Origin: Candidatus Nitronauta litoralis
GTDB lineage: Bacteria; Nitrospinota; Nitrospinia; Nitrospinales; Nitrospinaceae
DNA: 64,000 bases
Reading direction: 5' to 3'
Assembly: GCA_015698285.1 (NCBI GenBank)
Contig: CP048685.1
Span: forward strand, 372,001 to 436,000
Made by a program: the position numbers and the translations under genes. Shown one piece after another: positions 55,122-62,164 of this stretch; the stretch's first letter is position 1, and the number at the start of each line of letters is the position of its first letter. The notes beneath the pieces are model-generated. The model did not search any database. It was given only the letters and a program-made list of their open reading frames with translations, and was not told the origin of the DNA.

Positions 55122-56252
55122 CTAGTAAGCATTTGTTTTGTTCAATAGTTCCGGTGTTATGGGCAGGGTTTTAAGCAGATCGACTATCCTTGTACCCGCA
55201 TCCCCATTTCCATAAATATTTTTTTCTGGAAAACGTCCCCTGGTAAAAGCCTGCCTCACCGCATTCGCAATTGCTGTTGGCTCTACCGGCACATCTATAA
55301 CATTGGCATTGCGTTCACGGTGCTGCTGGCGCTGCCCCACATTGACCACCGGGGTACCAAACGTTGCAGCCTCAATAATGCCGCTACTCGAGTTCCCTAC
55401 CATGATGTCGGCATTTTTCATGAGGGACACAAAGTCGATTCGGGGCAAATGAACCTGCAAATTCACTCCCTCTTTCCCGCGATATTTCTCCAGAGCGCTT
55501 CGGATACGATTTCCTCCTGCATCGGAATTTGGCATTAAGGCCACGCTCTGAGTCTTGCACATCTGGAGAGTATCCATCAGACAGGTTATCTGATCACCTG
55601 CTGCCGCCTCTTCCGCCAAAACAGGATGAAACAGAACAAGCGCGAGCGGGACATTAGAATCAAAATTCAGTTCTGAGCATAGTTGTTCCCGCGACTTTTG
55701 AGCCAGCGACTTCAACCCATCCAACCCGGGCGCACCCGTGATAAAAATATTTTCCTCCGCCTCTCCCATTTGAATCAGTCGTTTTTGGGAATTTTCCGTG
55801 GCGGCAAAATGATAGTGAGCCAGTTTGGAAATCGCATGGCGAACCGGTTCATCGACTGTACCTGACCTTTCGCCACCATGTATATGAACCACAGGGAGAT
55901 TGAGATGAATCGCAGCCAACGCTCCTGCAAGCATCTCTCCGCGATCCCCCAGCAATAGCACCAGGTCAGGACGTTCCTTTTCAAATACCGGAATCATACC
56001 CGCCAGTTCATCCGCCAGAGCCCGCGCCATGGAAGCCCCTGAGGTGTCTTCAAGTAAAACAGGAATGCGATCACAAATCCTTAGGCCCGATTCTTCAATT
56101 TCATTCACAGTGTTCCCGTAACCCGGGGCGAGATGCATGCCCGTGACACACACAGATATCTCCAAACCGGGATCCTGGTGAGCCAGCTTTAAGGTGGACG
56201 AAAGCAAACCGAAATCAGCTCGTGTGCCGGAAACATACAATATTTTTCTCAT
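55122..56252 (-). CDS. neuC: UDP-N-acetylglucosamine 2-epimerase, hydrolysing (NeuC-like)
   Basis: 376 residues from the ATG at 56252; a TTG four codons upstream has no better support. Features of the UDP-GlcNAc 2-epimerase fold are VSGTRADFGLLSSTLK, VTGMHLAPGYGNTVNEIEE, LLLGDRGEMLAGALAA, VVHIHGGERSGTVDEPVRHAISKLAHYHF, and MVGNSSSGIIEAATFGTPVVNVGQRQQHRERNANV. GGERSGTxDE and HRERN are typical of the hydrolysing enzymes that make ManNAc or di-N-acetyl analogues for nonulosonic acids. The condensing NeuB and activating NeuA enzymes are not in the window. Confidence 0.9.
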   Translation of the reverse strand: MRKILYVSGTRADFGLLSSTLKLAHQDPGLEISVCVTGMHLAPGYGNTVNEIEESGLRICDRIPVLLEDTSGASMARALADELAGMIPVFEKERPDLVLLLGDRGEMLAGALAAIHLNLPVVHIHGGERSGTVDEPVRHAISKLAHYHFAATENSQKRLIQMGEAEENIFITGAPGLDGLKSLAQKSREQLCSELNFDSNVPLALVLFHPVLAEEAAAGDQITCLMDTLQMCKTQSVALMPNSDAGGNRIRSALEKYRGKEGVNLQVHLPRIDFVSLMKNADIMVGNSSSGIIEAATFGTPVVNVGQRQQHRERNANVIDVPVEPTAIANAVRQAFTRGRFPEKNIYGNGDAGTRIVDLLKTLPITPELLNKTNAY

Positions 56253-56469
56253 TGTCCTGGACAAATTTGATTCTCGGTCAATGATGTTGAATCAAAAGTT
56301 ATTACCCAAATTAACGCCATTTCAATCGGGATAGTTTTATCATAACCCAATGCAAGCTCGGGAAAAGAATTTGCCATTCGCACGAAAACCGGGCTGAATG
56401 ATTCTCGACTTGCTATTTCCCCGGGATGCCAAGTGGTATCTATCATTGGCCGGCAATTAAATACCCATA

Positions 56470-57303
56470 CTATTTTTTTTCTACGAGTCCTTCCAGCTTA
56501 TTAATGTAATGTTTCATGCTGTGGTCTTTTAATCCATCCGGACCGATCTTACCCAAATCCTCTATCCGCCCTTTTATCCGATCCAGCTTTAAAGACCACC
56601 AACCGGGATCGTTTGCAAGTTCACCGTCTGTGTCCAGGTACCAGAACTGACCGACATGACGGTAGGAGTGCGCACGCAGGGGCACACGGGTAACCACATC
56701 ATTGTTGTGCACCACCCGGTAAGAATGGTCTTTAAAATTGGAATTGAATTTGTCTGCAAAGTCGGGATTGCCCACTCGAGGGGAGCCAAATGTATATAGC
56801 CCGTGAATGGGTTCTTCCTGGTGATCCTTGTCAATTCTAAGTTTGGCAACAGCCAGTGTGGCCAGGGCGGCACCCAGGCTATGCCCTGTGAACCAGAGGG
56901 CGGGGGGAAGTTTGGAATGGTCGTCCCCGAGCCGCTGGATAAAAAAGTCCTTGAACTCTTTAATTTTCCAATGAACGCCTTCCATAACGTGCTCAACCGC
57001 CTTTAAAAAACCAAAATGAACCCTTCCACCTGGGCCAGGTGCCTTGAAAAGTTGGGCGTCGGTGAATAAATCCTGAACCTTCTTTGGCTCTGTTCCCCGA
57101 AATGAGACCAGTATCATATCCTCCTTGCCTGCAATAAAGGCCTGGGTTTCATTGCTATCAAAAAATTCAAACTTTTCAAAACCCCATTGGGTGACTTTTT
57201 CCTTCACAATTTCCCTGTCTTCATACGCTAATTCTGCCGCCCGGGCCATACCCAGTGCGTTGGTTTTGCAGAACCGGGTGTTATATGGGTTAAAGTTATT
57301 CAT
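56470..57303 (-). CDS. Class 3 (alpha/beta-hydrolase) lipase-like protein
   Basis: 277 residues without a signal peptide. It has an alpha/beta-hydrolase nucleophile elbow GHSLG in LWFTGHSLGAALATLAV, preceded by a lid-like charged region, ILVSFRGTEPKKVQDLFTDAQL (the class 3 lipase oxyanion strand), then YTFGSPRVGNPDFADKFN and RVVHNNDVVTRVP, with Asp and later His (YRHVGQFW) as probable triad members. GGAGG lies before the ATG. Substrate unknown. It is followed on the same strand by a muramidase-like gene 49 bases away in the opposite direction of reading (57353-57946 lies upstream), so the two may be co-expressed. Confidence 0.85.
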   Translation of the reverse strand: MNNFNPYNTRFCKTNALGMARAAELAYEDREIVKEKVTQWGFEKFEFFDSNETQAFIAGKEDMILVSFRGTEPKKVQDLFTDAQLFKAPGPGGRVHFGFLKAVEHVMEGVHWKIKEFKDFFIQRLGDDHSKLPPALWFTGHSLGAALATLAVAKLRIDKDHQEEPIHGLYTFGSPRVGNPDFADKFNSNFKDHSYRVVHNNDVVTRVPLRAHSYRHVGQFWYLDTDGELANDPGWWSLKLDRIKGRIEDLGKIGPDGLKDHSMKHYINKLEGLVEKK

Positions 57304-57352
57304 TGCATCCTCCAGAAAATTAGACCATGTATCGAGAATTATTGTTTTTGGA

Positions 57353-57946
57353 TTAGCTTGCCGGTGATTTAATAAACTCCACCCTGTTCAGCCAGCCTCG
57401 CGCGTATTTTTCCTGTTTAGGGCTTTTGGTCATATAGTTAATATAATGTTGTCCTTGCAGGATATTCATCAGTTTGAACAGGTACTTAGGATGGTCCCTT
57501 TCCAGGTAGGTCTCGAGCGCTTCCAGGGTGTTTCCCCCAAAGGCCCCGTCAACCACAAGCTCCCTGTATAAGGCGCCGTTTCGATTTAGCAGATTGAGGC
57601 TTTTTTGCAGGAACTTTACTGCGCGTCCAACTCCCATATTAACTCCGGTATCAAACATTTCACTGGCAATGGACTGGTTGGGGATATCATCACCCCAAAA
57701 AGGATCCCAGTAACGTTGTTTATAAAACCTGCGAATATCTTCCTGGAAGATCTCATCATCATCCAGGTTTTTTGGAAAGGCTGCTCCTTCCTGTTTTAGC
57801 TCATCCAACCTTTTCCATCCCTCCCATCCCTTGTTCATTTTTCGGGCAACCCCTTTGTAGGTCTCCCCACCCGCATCATCTCTATCATTCACATACCCCC
57901 CCTCATGCCCCATGGTAATTTCATATGCCTGTTCAAAGTTTGCCAT
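57353..57946 (-). CDS. GH108-type muramidase-like protein (endolysin fold)
   Basis: 197 residues. It begins with the GH108 pattern ITMGHEGGYVNDRDDAGGETYKGVARKMN (catalytic Glu in HEGGY, followed by the Asp-Gly-Glu-Thr loop). It has MFDTGVNMGVGRAVKFLQ and a C-terminal peptidoglycan-binding-like segment LVVDGAFGGNTLEALETYL. These are typical of phage-type or GTA-type lysozymes. No signal peptide, holin or phage gene is nearby, so export must use another route or the role differs. GGGGGT precedes the ATG. Confidence 0.85.
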   Translation of the reverse strand: MANFEQAYEITMGHEGGYVNDRDDAGGETYKGVARKMNKGWEGWKRLDELKQEGAAFPKNLDDDEIFQEDIRRFYKQRYWDPFWGDDIPNQSIASEMFDTGVNMGVGRAVKFLQKSLNLLNRNGALYRELVVDGAFGGNTLEALETYLERDHPKYLFKLMNILQGQHYINYMTKSPKQEKYARGWLNRVEFIKSPAS

Positions 57947-58113
57947 GGCGACCCCCTTCTTTCATTTGAAAGGTTTAAAATAAACGTCTGTAGAAAAAAC
58001 CAACCGGGAGAACAACATAGTCTAGATAAAAAAGAAAAGACACAGAAACTTTAATCAGGGGAAAGAAGCCAGGATCTTTGCCGGCTTTTAACTTCTAGAA
58101 TACACAAAGCAAA

Positions 58114-58494
58114 CTAAAGGCTATCGCAAATGGCCTTGTGTAAAAAGTTTACCGAGCAATTCACGGCCTCAAAAAACGACAACTTTCCCGATTTTTCCTG
58201 TCTGTATTCTTGCAGTAAATGGTTTCCCGGAATCTCTTTAGCCTCAATTTTCTTTTCGTAGCTATCCGCAATTTCCAGAATCAAATTCAACTGGTGTGCC
58301 TCAAAGGGTATTCCCTGGGCTATCTGGTGCAATTCTTCTAAAGATATTTTTATTACCCGGGAAAATTCATTTAAACCTTCTGCCTCCTGGAAATCCGGAC
58401 TGTATTCTGCCTGTAATTTCAGTTCTTCAATTTTCTTATCTATTTGACCCAGTTTCTCGACAACCGGCTTCCAGGAATCCTGATACTTGTCCAT
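58114..58494 (-). CDS. Unknown small protein, last gene of the TOMM operon
   Basis: 126 residues, no family I recognise. It is largely helical by eye: charged coiled-coil-like N-terminal part (WKPVVEKLGQIDKKIEELKLQAEY), a middle with EFSRVIKISLEELHQIAQGIPFEAHQLN, and a Cys-containing end (VNCSVNFLHKAICDSL). AGAGGTT precedes the ATG and it lies only 11 bases after sagB, so co-translation with the TOMM enzymes is likely. It may be an immunity factor, scaffold or leader-handling protein. No membrane segment is present. Confidence 0.7.
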   Translation of the reverse strand: MDKYQDSWKPVVEKLGQIDKKIEELKLQAEYSPDFQEAEGLNEFSRVIKISLEELHQIAQGIPFEAHQLNLILEIADSYEKKIEAKEIPGNHLLQEYRQEKSGKLSFFEAVNCSVNFLHKAICDSL

Positions 58495-58505
58495 CTAAAA
58501 AACCT

Positions 58506-59318
58506 CTATTGTTTACCAACAAAAGCGGCGTACATCATGGCTTCGGAGGTACCATCGATTTTAAGAAATTTATTCACCAGGTCATCAAAAAATCCACAGG
58601 TCGTCATGATTCCAAAGTTAAGGGCCGCACATGATAAATAAAGATTTTGACCCAGGTGGCCTATATCCAGCAAGACGTAACGGTATCCTCTTTCTCCATA
58701 TTTGTACTTGGTACGGGCTATAAATCCGGATATAAGAAAAACAATGGATGCTTGCTCACAATACTCTTGTCCGCATAAAGCCTCATTCAGTTTTTCCGTC
58801 GGATCTAATAATTCAAGAACCTCTAAAGAATGGCTTGAAACCTGGTAATGATACAATCCCTTTTCCAGACCTTCCACATTTCGAATAGCGAGGTAAATTT
58901 CGGCAGGATAGAGCGCTCCTCCAGAGGGAGAAGTTCTTAAATACTGAGCACCACCGCCGGGAATGGGAATTTCTCCCGAAATCCCAAAGGTTTGGAATAG
59001 TATTTTAGATAATTCAGGCAAGGAAACGGGCTTTTCACCAAAAGTCCTCACCGATCTTCTTTCTTTTATTACCTGGTCAAAGTCATTAATTCCGTTGGGC
59101 CAGGTTTCCTTGCCCGGCAGACTTATTATTTTTGCGTAAGGGTATTTTTTATAGCCCTTTGCCATGTTCCGTAATTCGGACCGGGTAAAATCTGATTTGG
59201 GAGCAAGAAGAAAACCCGTATCCAGGTGGAGTTTAGTGTTTTCATGAAACAATTCTGATATGGAAAAAATATCTGTACTAAATATATCCTGGTCTAGGTT
59301 TTGATCATTGGAGTTCAT
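58506..59318 (-). CDS. sagB: SagB-type azoline dehydrogenase (FMN nitroreductase fold)
   Basis: 270 residues. SagB oxidises azolines to azoles with FMN. Signatures: KERRSVRTFGEKPVSLPELSKILFQT (SagB-type RR/RxF start of the flavin site), LRTSPSGGALYPAEIYL, GLYHYQVSSHSLEVLE, and a C-terminal YRYVLLDIGHLGQNLYLSCAALN. The first 75 residues are an extra N-terminal segment before the nitroreductase domain, as in other SagB proteins. GGGGAG lies before the ATG. It follows ycaO by 15 bases. Confidence 0.9.
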   Translation of the reverse strand: MNSNDQNLDQDIFSTDIFSISELFHENTKLHLDTGFLLAPKSDFTRSELRNMAKGYKKYPYAKIISLPGKETWPNGINDFDQVIKERRSVRTFGEKPVSLPELSKILFQTFGISGEIPIPGGGAQYLRTSPSGGALYPAEIYLAIRNVEGLEKGLYHYQVSSHSLEVLELLDPTEKLNEALCGQEYCEQASIVFLISGFIARTKYKYGERGYRYVLLDIGHLGQNLYLSCAALNFGIMTTCGFFDDLVNKFLKIDGTSEAMMYAAFVGKQ

Positions 59319-59333
59319 TTTAGCTCCCCTTTA

Positions 59334-60719
59334 TTATGGAAAAGCGTGAGGAAAAGGATTCACCTCAACATCTTTTTCCAAATTGCATTCCAATCCAAGT
59401 TTTTCGGGCACCTCCCAGCGCCTTTTCACCCCCAAGTGCTTCTGGTTATAATTGATGTCAAGCGGCTGCATTCCCGGAATCACCACTCTAGCCACCTTAA
59501 AACCTGCCTGATTAATGTCATCGGTGGTTAAATCAAAATAAAAGGGCTCCAGATCGCTATCTTCAAGTTCATTGGCAAGAAATTTTACGCCACTATTAAG
59601 GTCGCTCATATCGGCCAGGGGTTTAAATTCCTCAAATTTTAATATTTTTGGAGGTGATTTCAAAAACTCTAACCCCTCTTTCAGGTCAGGGCATAAAGCA
59701 TGGGACAAAGCATGTAAGGTGGGTGTCGTAATGTTTTGATAGTTGGGATCAGGAGTAAAGTCTGGTTTCGCCCTCGCATAACGCCCCATACCAATAAAGG
59801 TAAGAAGTGATTCTTCAAGCGCCAGAATTAGTGACTTGTCAGGGTCCAGGTCAGCCCCCAGCCCCATGACGGTATGTGGTGCCACACCGGAATTATTTTC
59901 CAGCACCATCAGAAAAACATAAGCATTTATGTCCAATGTCAGAGAATACATTTTTGCATGAACAGGAAGGTCTGATAAAGTTTCGAACAACTCTTTGGCC
60001 AACGGGTTTCTGATAGTTGAAATTTCGACTTCCGGTGGAGAAATTCTATTAAGCCAGTTCACCATGAAAGCGTCGCGCTCAATTACCTCGAGTATTCCTT
60101 TATAGATAGAAGAAATTCTATCCGGGCCACAAGCCATTCCAGTAGATATCTGGTCACAAAAAGGCAAATCCCCGTATTCCTTACTTGGAAAAGGAATAAA
60201 TATTGATTGTGCCGGAACCCATTTAGGTTTCCCATTTTTTAATGAGCAGCATTGAGCCCAATGAATTTTTCTATCTGGGGAGAGTTCTGAGAATGGAAAT
60301 CCCGGGGAACCATACTGGCCGGGTAGAAAATACTTCGTATCCTCGAGATCAATCGGATCAGCTTCCGGATAGTTATCCTTCAACCCATTGTAACTTTCCT
60401 TTATTAGTTTTTGCTTATCGATAAAGGCGGATGAATAGCGTTCGATACATTCTCCCAACGATTTCATCAAGGCCCGGTTGCGATTTGTCGATACCGCGTC
60501 TCCGTAGTTTATTGATAAGGAATTATTTAAAGGATTGTATTTTGAGGGACAGGTCCGGGCAAAAAATACAGGCGGCTCCCCAGGCTCCAAATCCTCGAAT
60601 TCAAATTTTTCGATTACCCCGTATTTTGGGCCAACCAGTTGCATAGCCCGTTTGACGCAGGCTTCCAGGTTTGGAAGGGTTTCACAAAAAATTTCTCTTC
60701 TTTGGACGAGGGGATTCAT
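59334..60719 (-). CDS. ycaO: YcaO-domain cyclodehydratase (TOMM)
   Basis: 461 residues from the ATG at 60719, overlapping the E1-like stop (ATGA). YcaO enzymes use ATP to convert Cys/Ser/Thr in a precursor to azolines. ATP/Mg-site motifs are present: SLGECIERY (about residues 87-95) and EVIERDA (about 211-217), plus DISTG-like DQISTGMACG. The C-terminus is proline-rich, NPFPHAFP, reminiscent of the PxPxP end needed for azoline formation. The overall set with a separate E1-like protein fits a split-type cyclodehydratase. Confidence 0.92.
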   Translation of the reverse strand: MNPLVQRREIFCETLPNLEACVKRAMQLVGPKYGVIEKFEFEDLEPGEPPVFFARTCPSKYNPLNNSLSINYGDAVSTNRNRALMKSLGECIERYSSAFIDKQKLIKESYNGLKDNYPEADPIDLEDTKYFLPGQYGSPGFPFSELSPDRKIHWAQCCSLKNGKPKWVPAQSIFIPFPSKEYGDLPFCDQISTGMACGPDRISSIYKGILEVIERDAFMVNWLNRISPPEVEISTIRNPLAKELFETLSDLPVHAKMYSLTLDINAYVFLMVLENNSGVAPHTVMGLGADLDPDKSLILALEESLLTFIGMGRYARAKPDFTPDPNYQNITTPTLHALSHALCPDLKEGLEFLKSPPKILKFEEFKPLADMSDLNSGVKFLANELEDSDLEPFYFDLTTDDINQAGFKVARVVIPGMQPLDINYNQKHLGVKRRWEVPEKLGLECNLEKDVEVNPFPHAFP

Positions 60720-61744
60720 GATCCCCAAATAGCAGTCTTGGGAGTTTTGTGGGAGCACTCCATACAGCCGGGAACCTTGAAAATCTGATGCCTTTTGGGA
60801 ATGGGAGAAAGCCCACTATATTCATAAACCCCGCCAATCGTCTTTGGTGGAGCGATACCTGTAAGATATCGAGTAATTTCCAATACCATTTCCCCTGCCA
60901 TAACGGATACAAAGGGATCAATATTCTCAGATATCCCGATATTGATCTCTCGTTCCTCTGAGTTTTTTATATCGTTTAAATGGGGGAGAGCCTTTTCGTG
61001 GGCAAAATACCTGGATTTCAAGCAGGCAATGCAGGGGCTTTGAAAAGGGATTACCATGGGGCCTAACAACGCCTTATCACTTTCGATCGCCATACAACAA
61101 AACTTGATCCCCATGGCATGGCAAAAAGAATTGATGTCGGAAAAAAGTTTAAAGTCCAGCTTTTCAGAAACGGGAATTAAAAGATCGATATTCGTTTCTT
61201 CAAAATCAGGTGAACTTGGTTTTAGTTCTTCGAAACTATTAAAAAAAAGTGCCTCTTTAAACCCCATTCCTGTCAAACAAGCGTTAAAATTCTTCTGTAA
61301 TTGAGGCTGAGCAGTCACTACAATTTTTGCAGATCGAATTTTTTGGAATGCCGCCAGAGGGGTACTAGTGAAACGTGAAAGAAAATTTATCTGAGAGGAA
61401 AAGGGAGCCCAGTTTTCTTGCTGAGTTTTTTCTGGATCCTTGTTTTCGTGAATGAGTCCGTTCGCATACAGCGTTTTTAATAAAAATTCAATTGTAGTGG
61501 GACGAAAGGAATCACTCCCTGAATCCAAAATATCATTCAAAGAGTGATTCCCGTCCAATTGGGTGTGGATTTTCTTGAATACATTAAAAAACAGTTCATT
61601 TTCCAGCGTAAAAATAAAATCATTTCCTCTGAACTGCAGGCGAGAATCCCCCACATCAACAACGGAAGCCCAAGCAGCCAACTTGGGAATTCTTGGCAAC
61701 TGTACTTTTAAATTATCGAGAATATTAAGTACGGTATCTTCCAT
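60716..61744 (-). CDS. TOMM cyclodehydratase partner (RRE plus E1/ThiF-like)
   Basis: 342 residues. The first 100 residues form a winged-helix RRE-like domain (FIFTLENELFFNVFKKIHTQL, then FLLKTLYANGLIHENKD) expected to bind the precursor leader. The rest is an E1/ThiF-like fold that lacks a clear ATP loop. It has two CxxC pairs for a zinc site: Cys238-x2-Cys241 (SPCIACLKSR) and Cys327-x2-Cys330 (GCMECSHK). This is the SagC/ocin-ThiF type of partner that delivers substrate to YcaO. Overlaps ycaO by four bases. Confidence 0.85.
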   Translation of the reverse strand: MEDTVLNILDNLKVQLPRIPKLAAWASVVDVGDSRLQFRGNDFIFTLENELFFNVFKKIHTQLDGNHSLNDILDSGSDSFRPTTIEFLLKTLYANGLIHENKDPEKTQQENWAPFSSQINFLSRFTSTPLAAFQKIRSAKIVVTAQPQLQKNFNACLTGMGFKEALFFNSFEELKPSSPDFEETNIDLLIPVSEKLDFKLFSDINSFCHAMGIKFCCMAIESDKALLGPMVIPFQSPCIACLKSRYFAHEKALPHLNDIKNSEEREINIGISENIDPFVSVMAGEMVLEITRYLTGIAPPKTIGGVYEYSGLSPIPKRHQIFKVPGCMECSHKTPKTAIWGS

Positions 61745-61806
61745 TGCCTGAAAAGGACTGAGAGGGAAGGTAAAATTAAGAACCTCATTTACCTAGATTG
61801 TAAATT

Positions 61807-62019
61807 TTACGCGGGTGCAATACAAGTACAACAATAGGCTGTGGGTCGAATTTCCTTAATTTCGTGTGTAGCGTCCCCATGCTTTTCAAAACCATTCAGG
61901 TATTCTTCAGAAAGCTGGTAGTCCTGCATAAGCTTTCCTGGATCCTTGTAAATGGAATTTTTGTAGTCCTCGTCCCGGGACACTTTTTCAATGGCATCTT
62001 CTAATAAAGTCGAGTTCAT
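61807..62019 (-). CDS. TOMM precursor peptide (70 residues, CCTC core)
   Basis: A strong AGGAGG ribosome site precedes the ATG. The leader (residues 1 to about 55) is acidic and helical: LLEDAIEKVSRDEDY and YKDPGKLMQDYQLSEEYL. The pattern of a KDP followed by a yxLSeE helix is shared with several RiPP leader families (Franean1_4349/LigA-like). The C-terminus is IRPTAYCCTCIAPA, with Cys63, Cys64, Thr65 and Cys66 as the only Cys in the protein. These four contiguous residues are the expected azole sites. No Gly-Gly cleavage site is visible. First gene of the operon and 62 bases before the E1-like gene. Confidence 0.88.
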   Translation of the reverse strand: MNSTLLEDAIEKVSRDEDYKNSIYKDPGKLMQDYQLSEEYLNGFEKHGDATHEIKEIRPTAYCCTCIAPA

Positions 62020-62125
62020 GAATTCCTCCTAAGCAAAGTTAATAAAAATAATATCGACTTATCTTTACCATTTTAACACGGATTTAGCCATAAGTTTTTA
62101 GTTGCAATTAATTCAATAAGTTAAT

Positions 62126-62139
62126 AATGTAGCTACATT
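62126..62139. promoter_or_regulatory. Perfect 14-bp palindrome (candidate operator) between TOMM operon and TonB receptor
   Basis: AATGTAGCTACATT lies 25 bases before the receptor ATG and 106 bases before the precursor ATG. A TTGCAA (62103-62108) followed after 17 bases by TAATGT may form the receptor promoter, with the palindrome overlapping its -10. The TGT-N4-ACA core resembles GntR-type sites, but the regulator is unknown. Confidence 0.45.
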
Positions 62140-62164
62140 CGCCTCCGAAGGAAAAAAATTTGCT

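Noticed and set aside
56249-56446. A 65-codon minus-strand frame upstream of neuC
   Set aside because: No ribosome site, no recognisable family, overlaps the neuC start; most likely chance.
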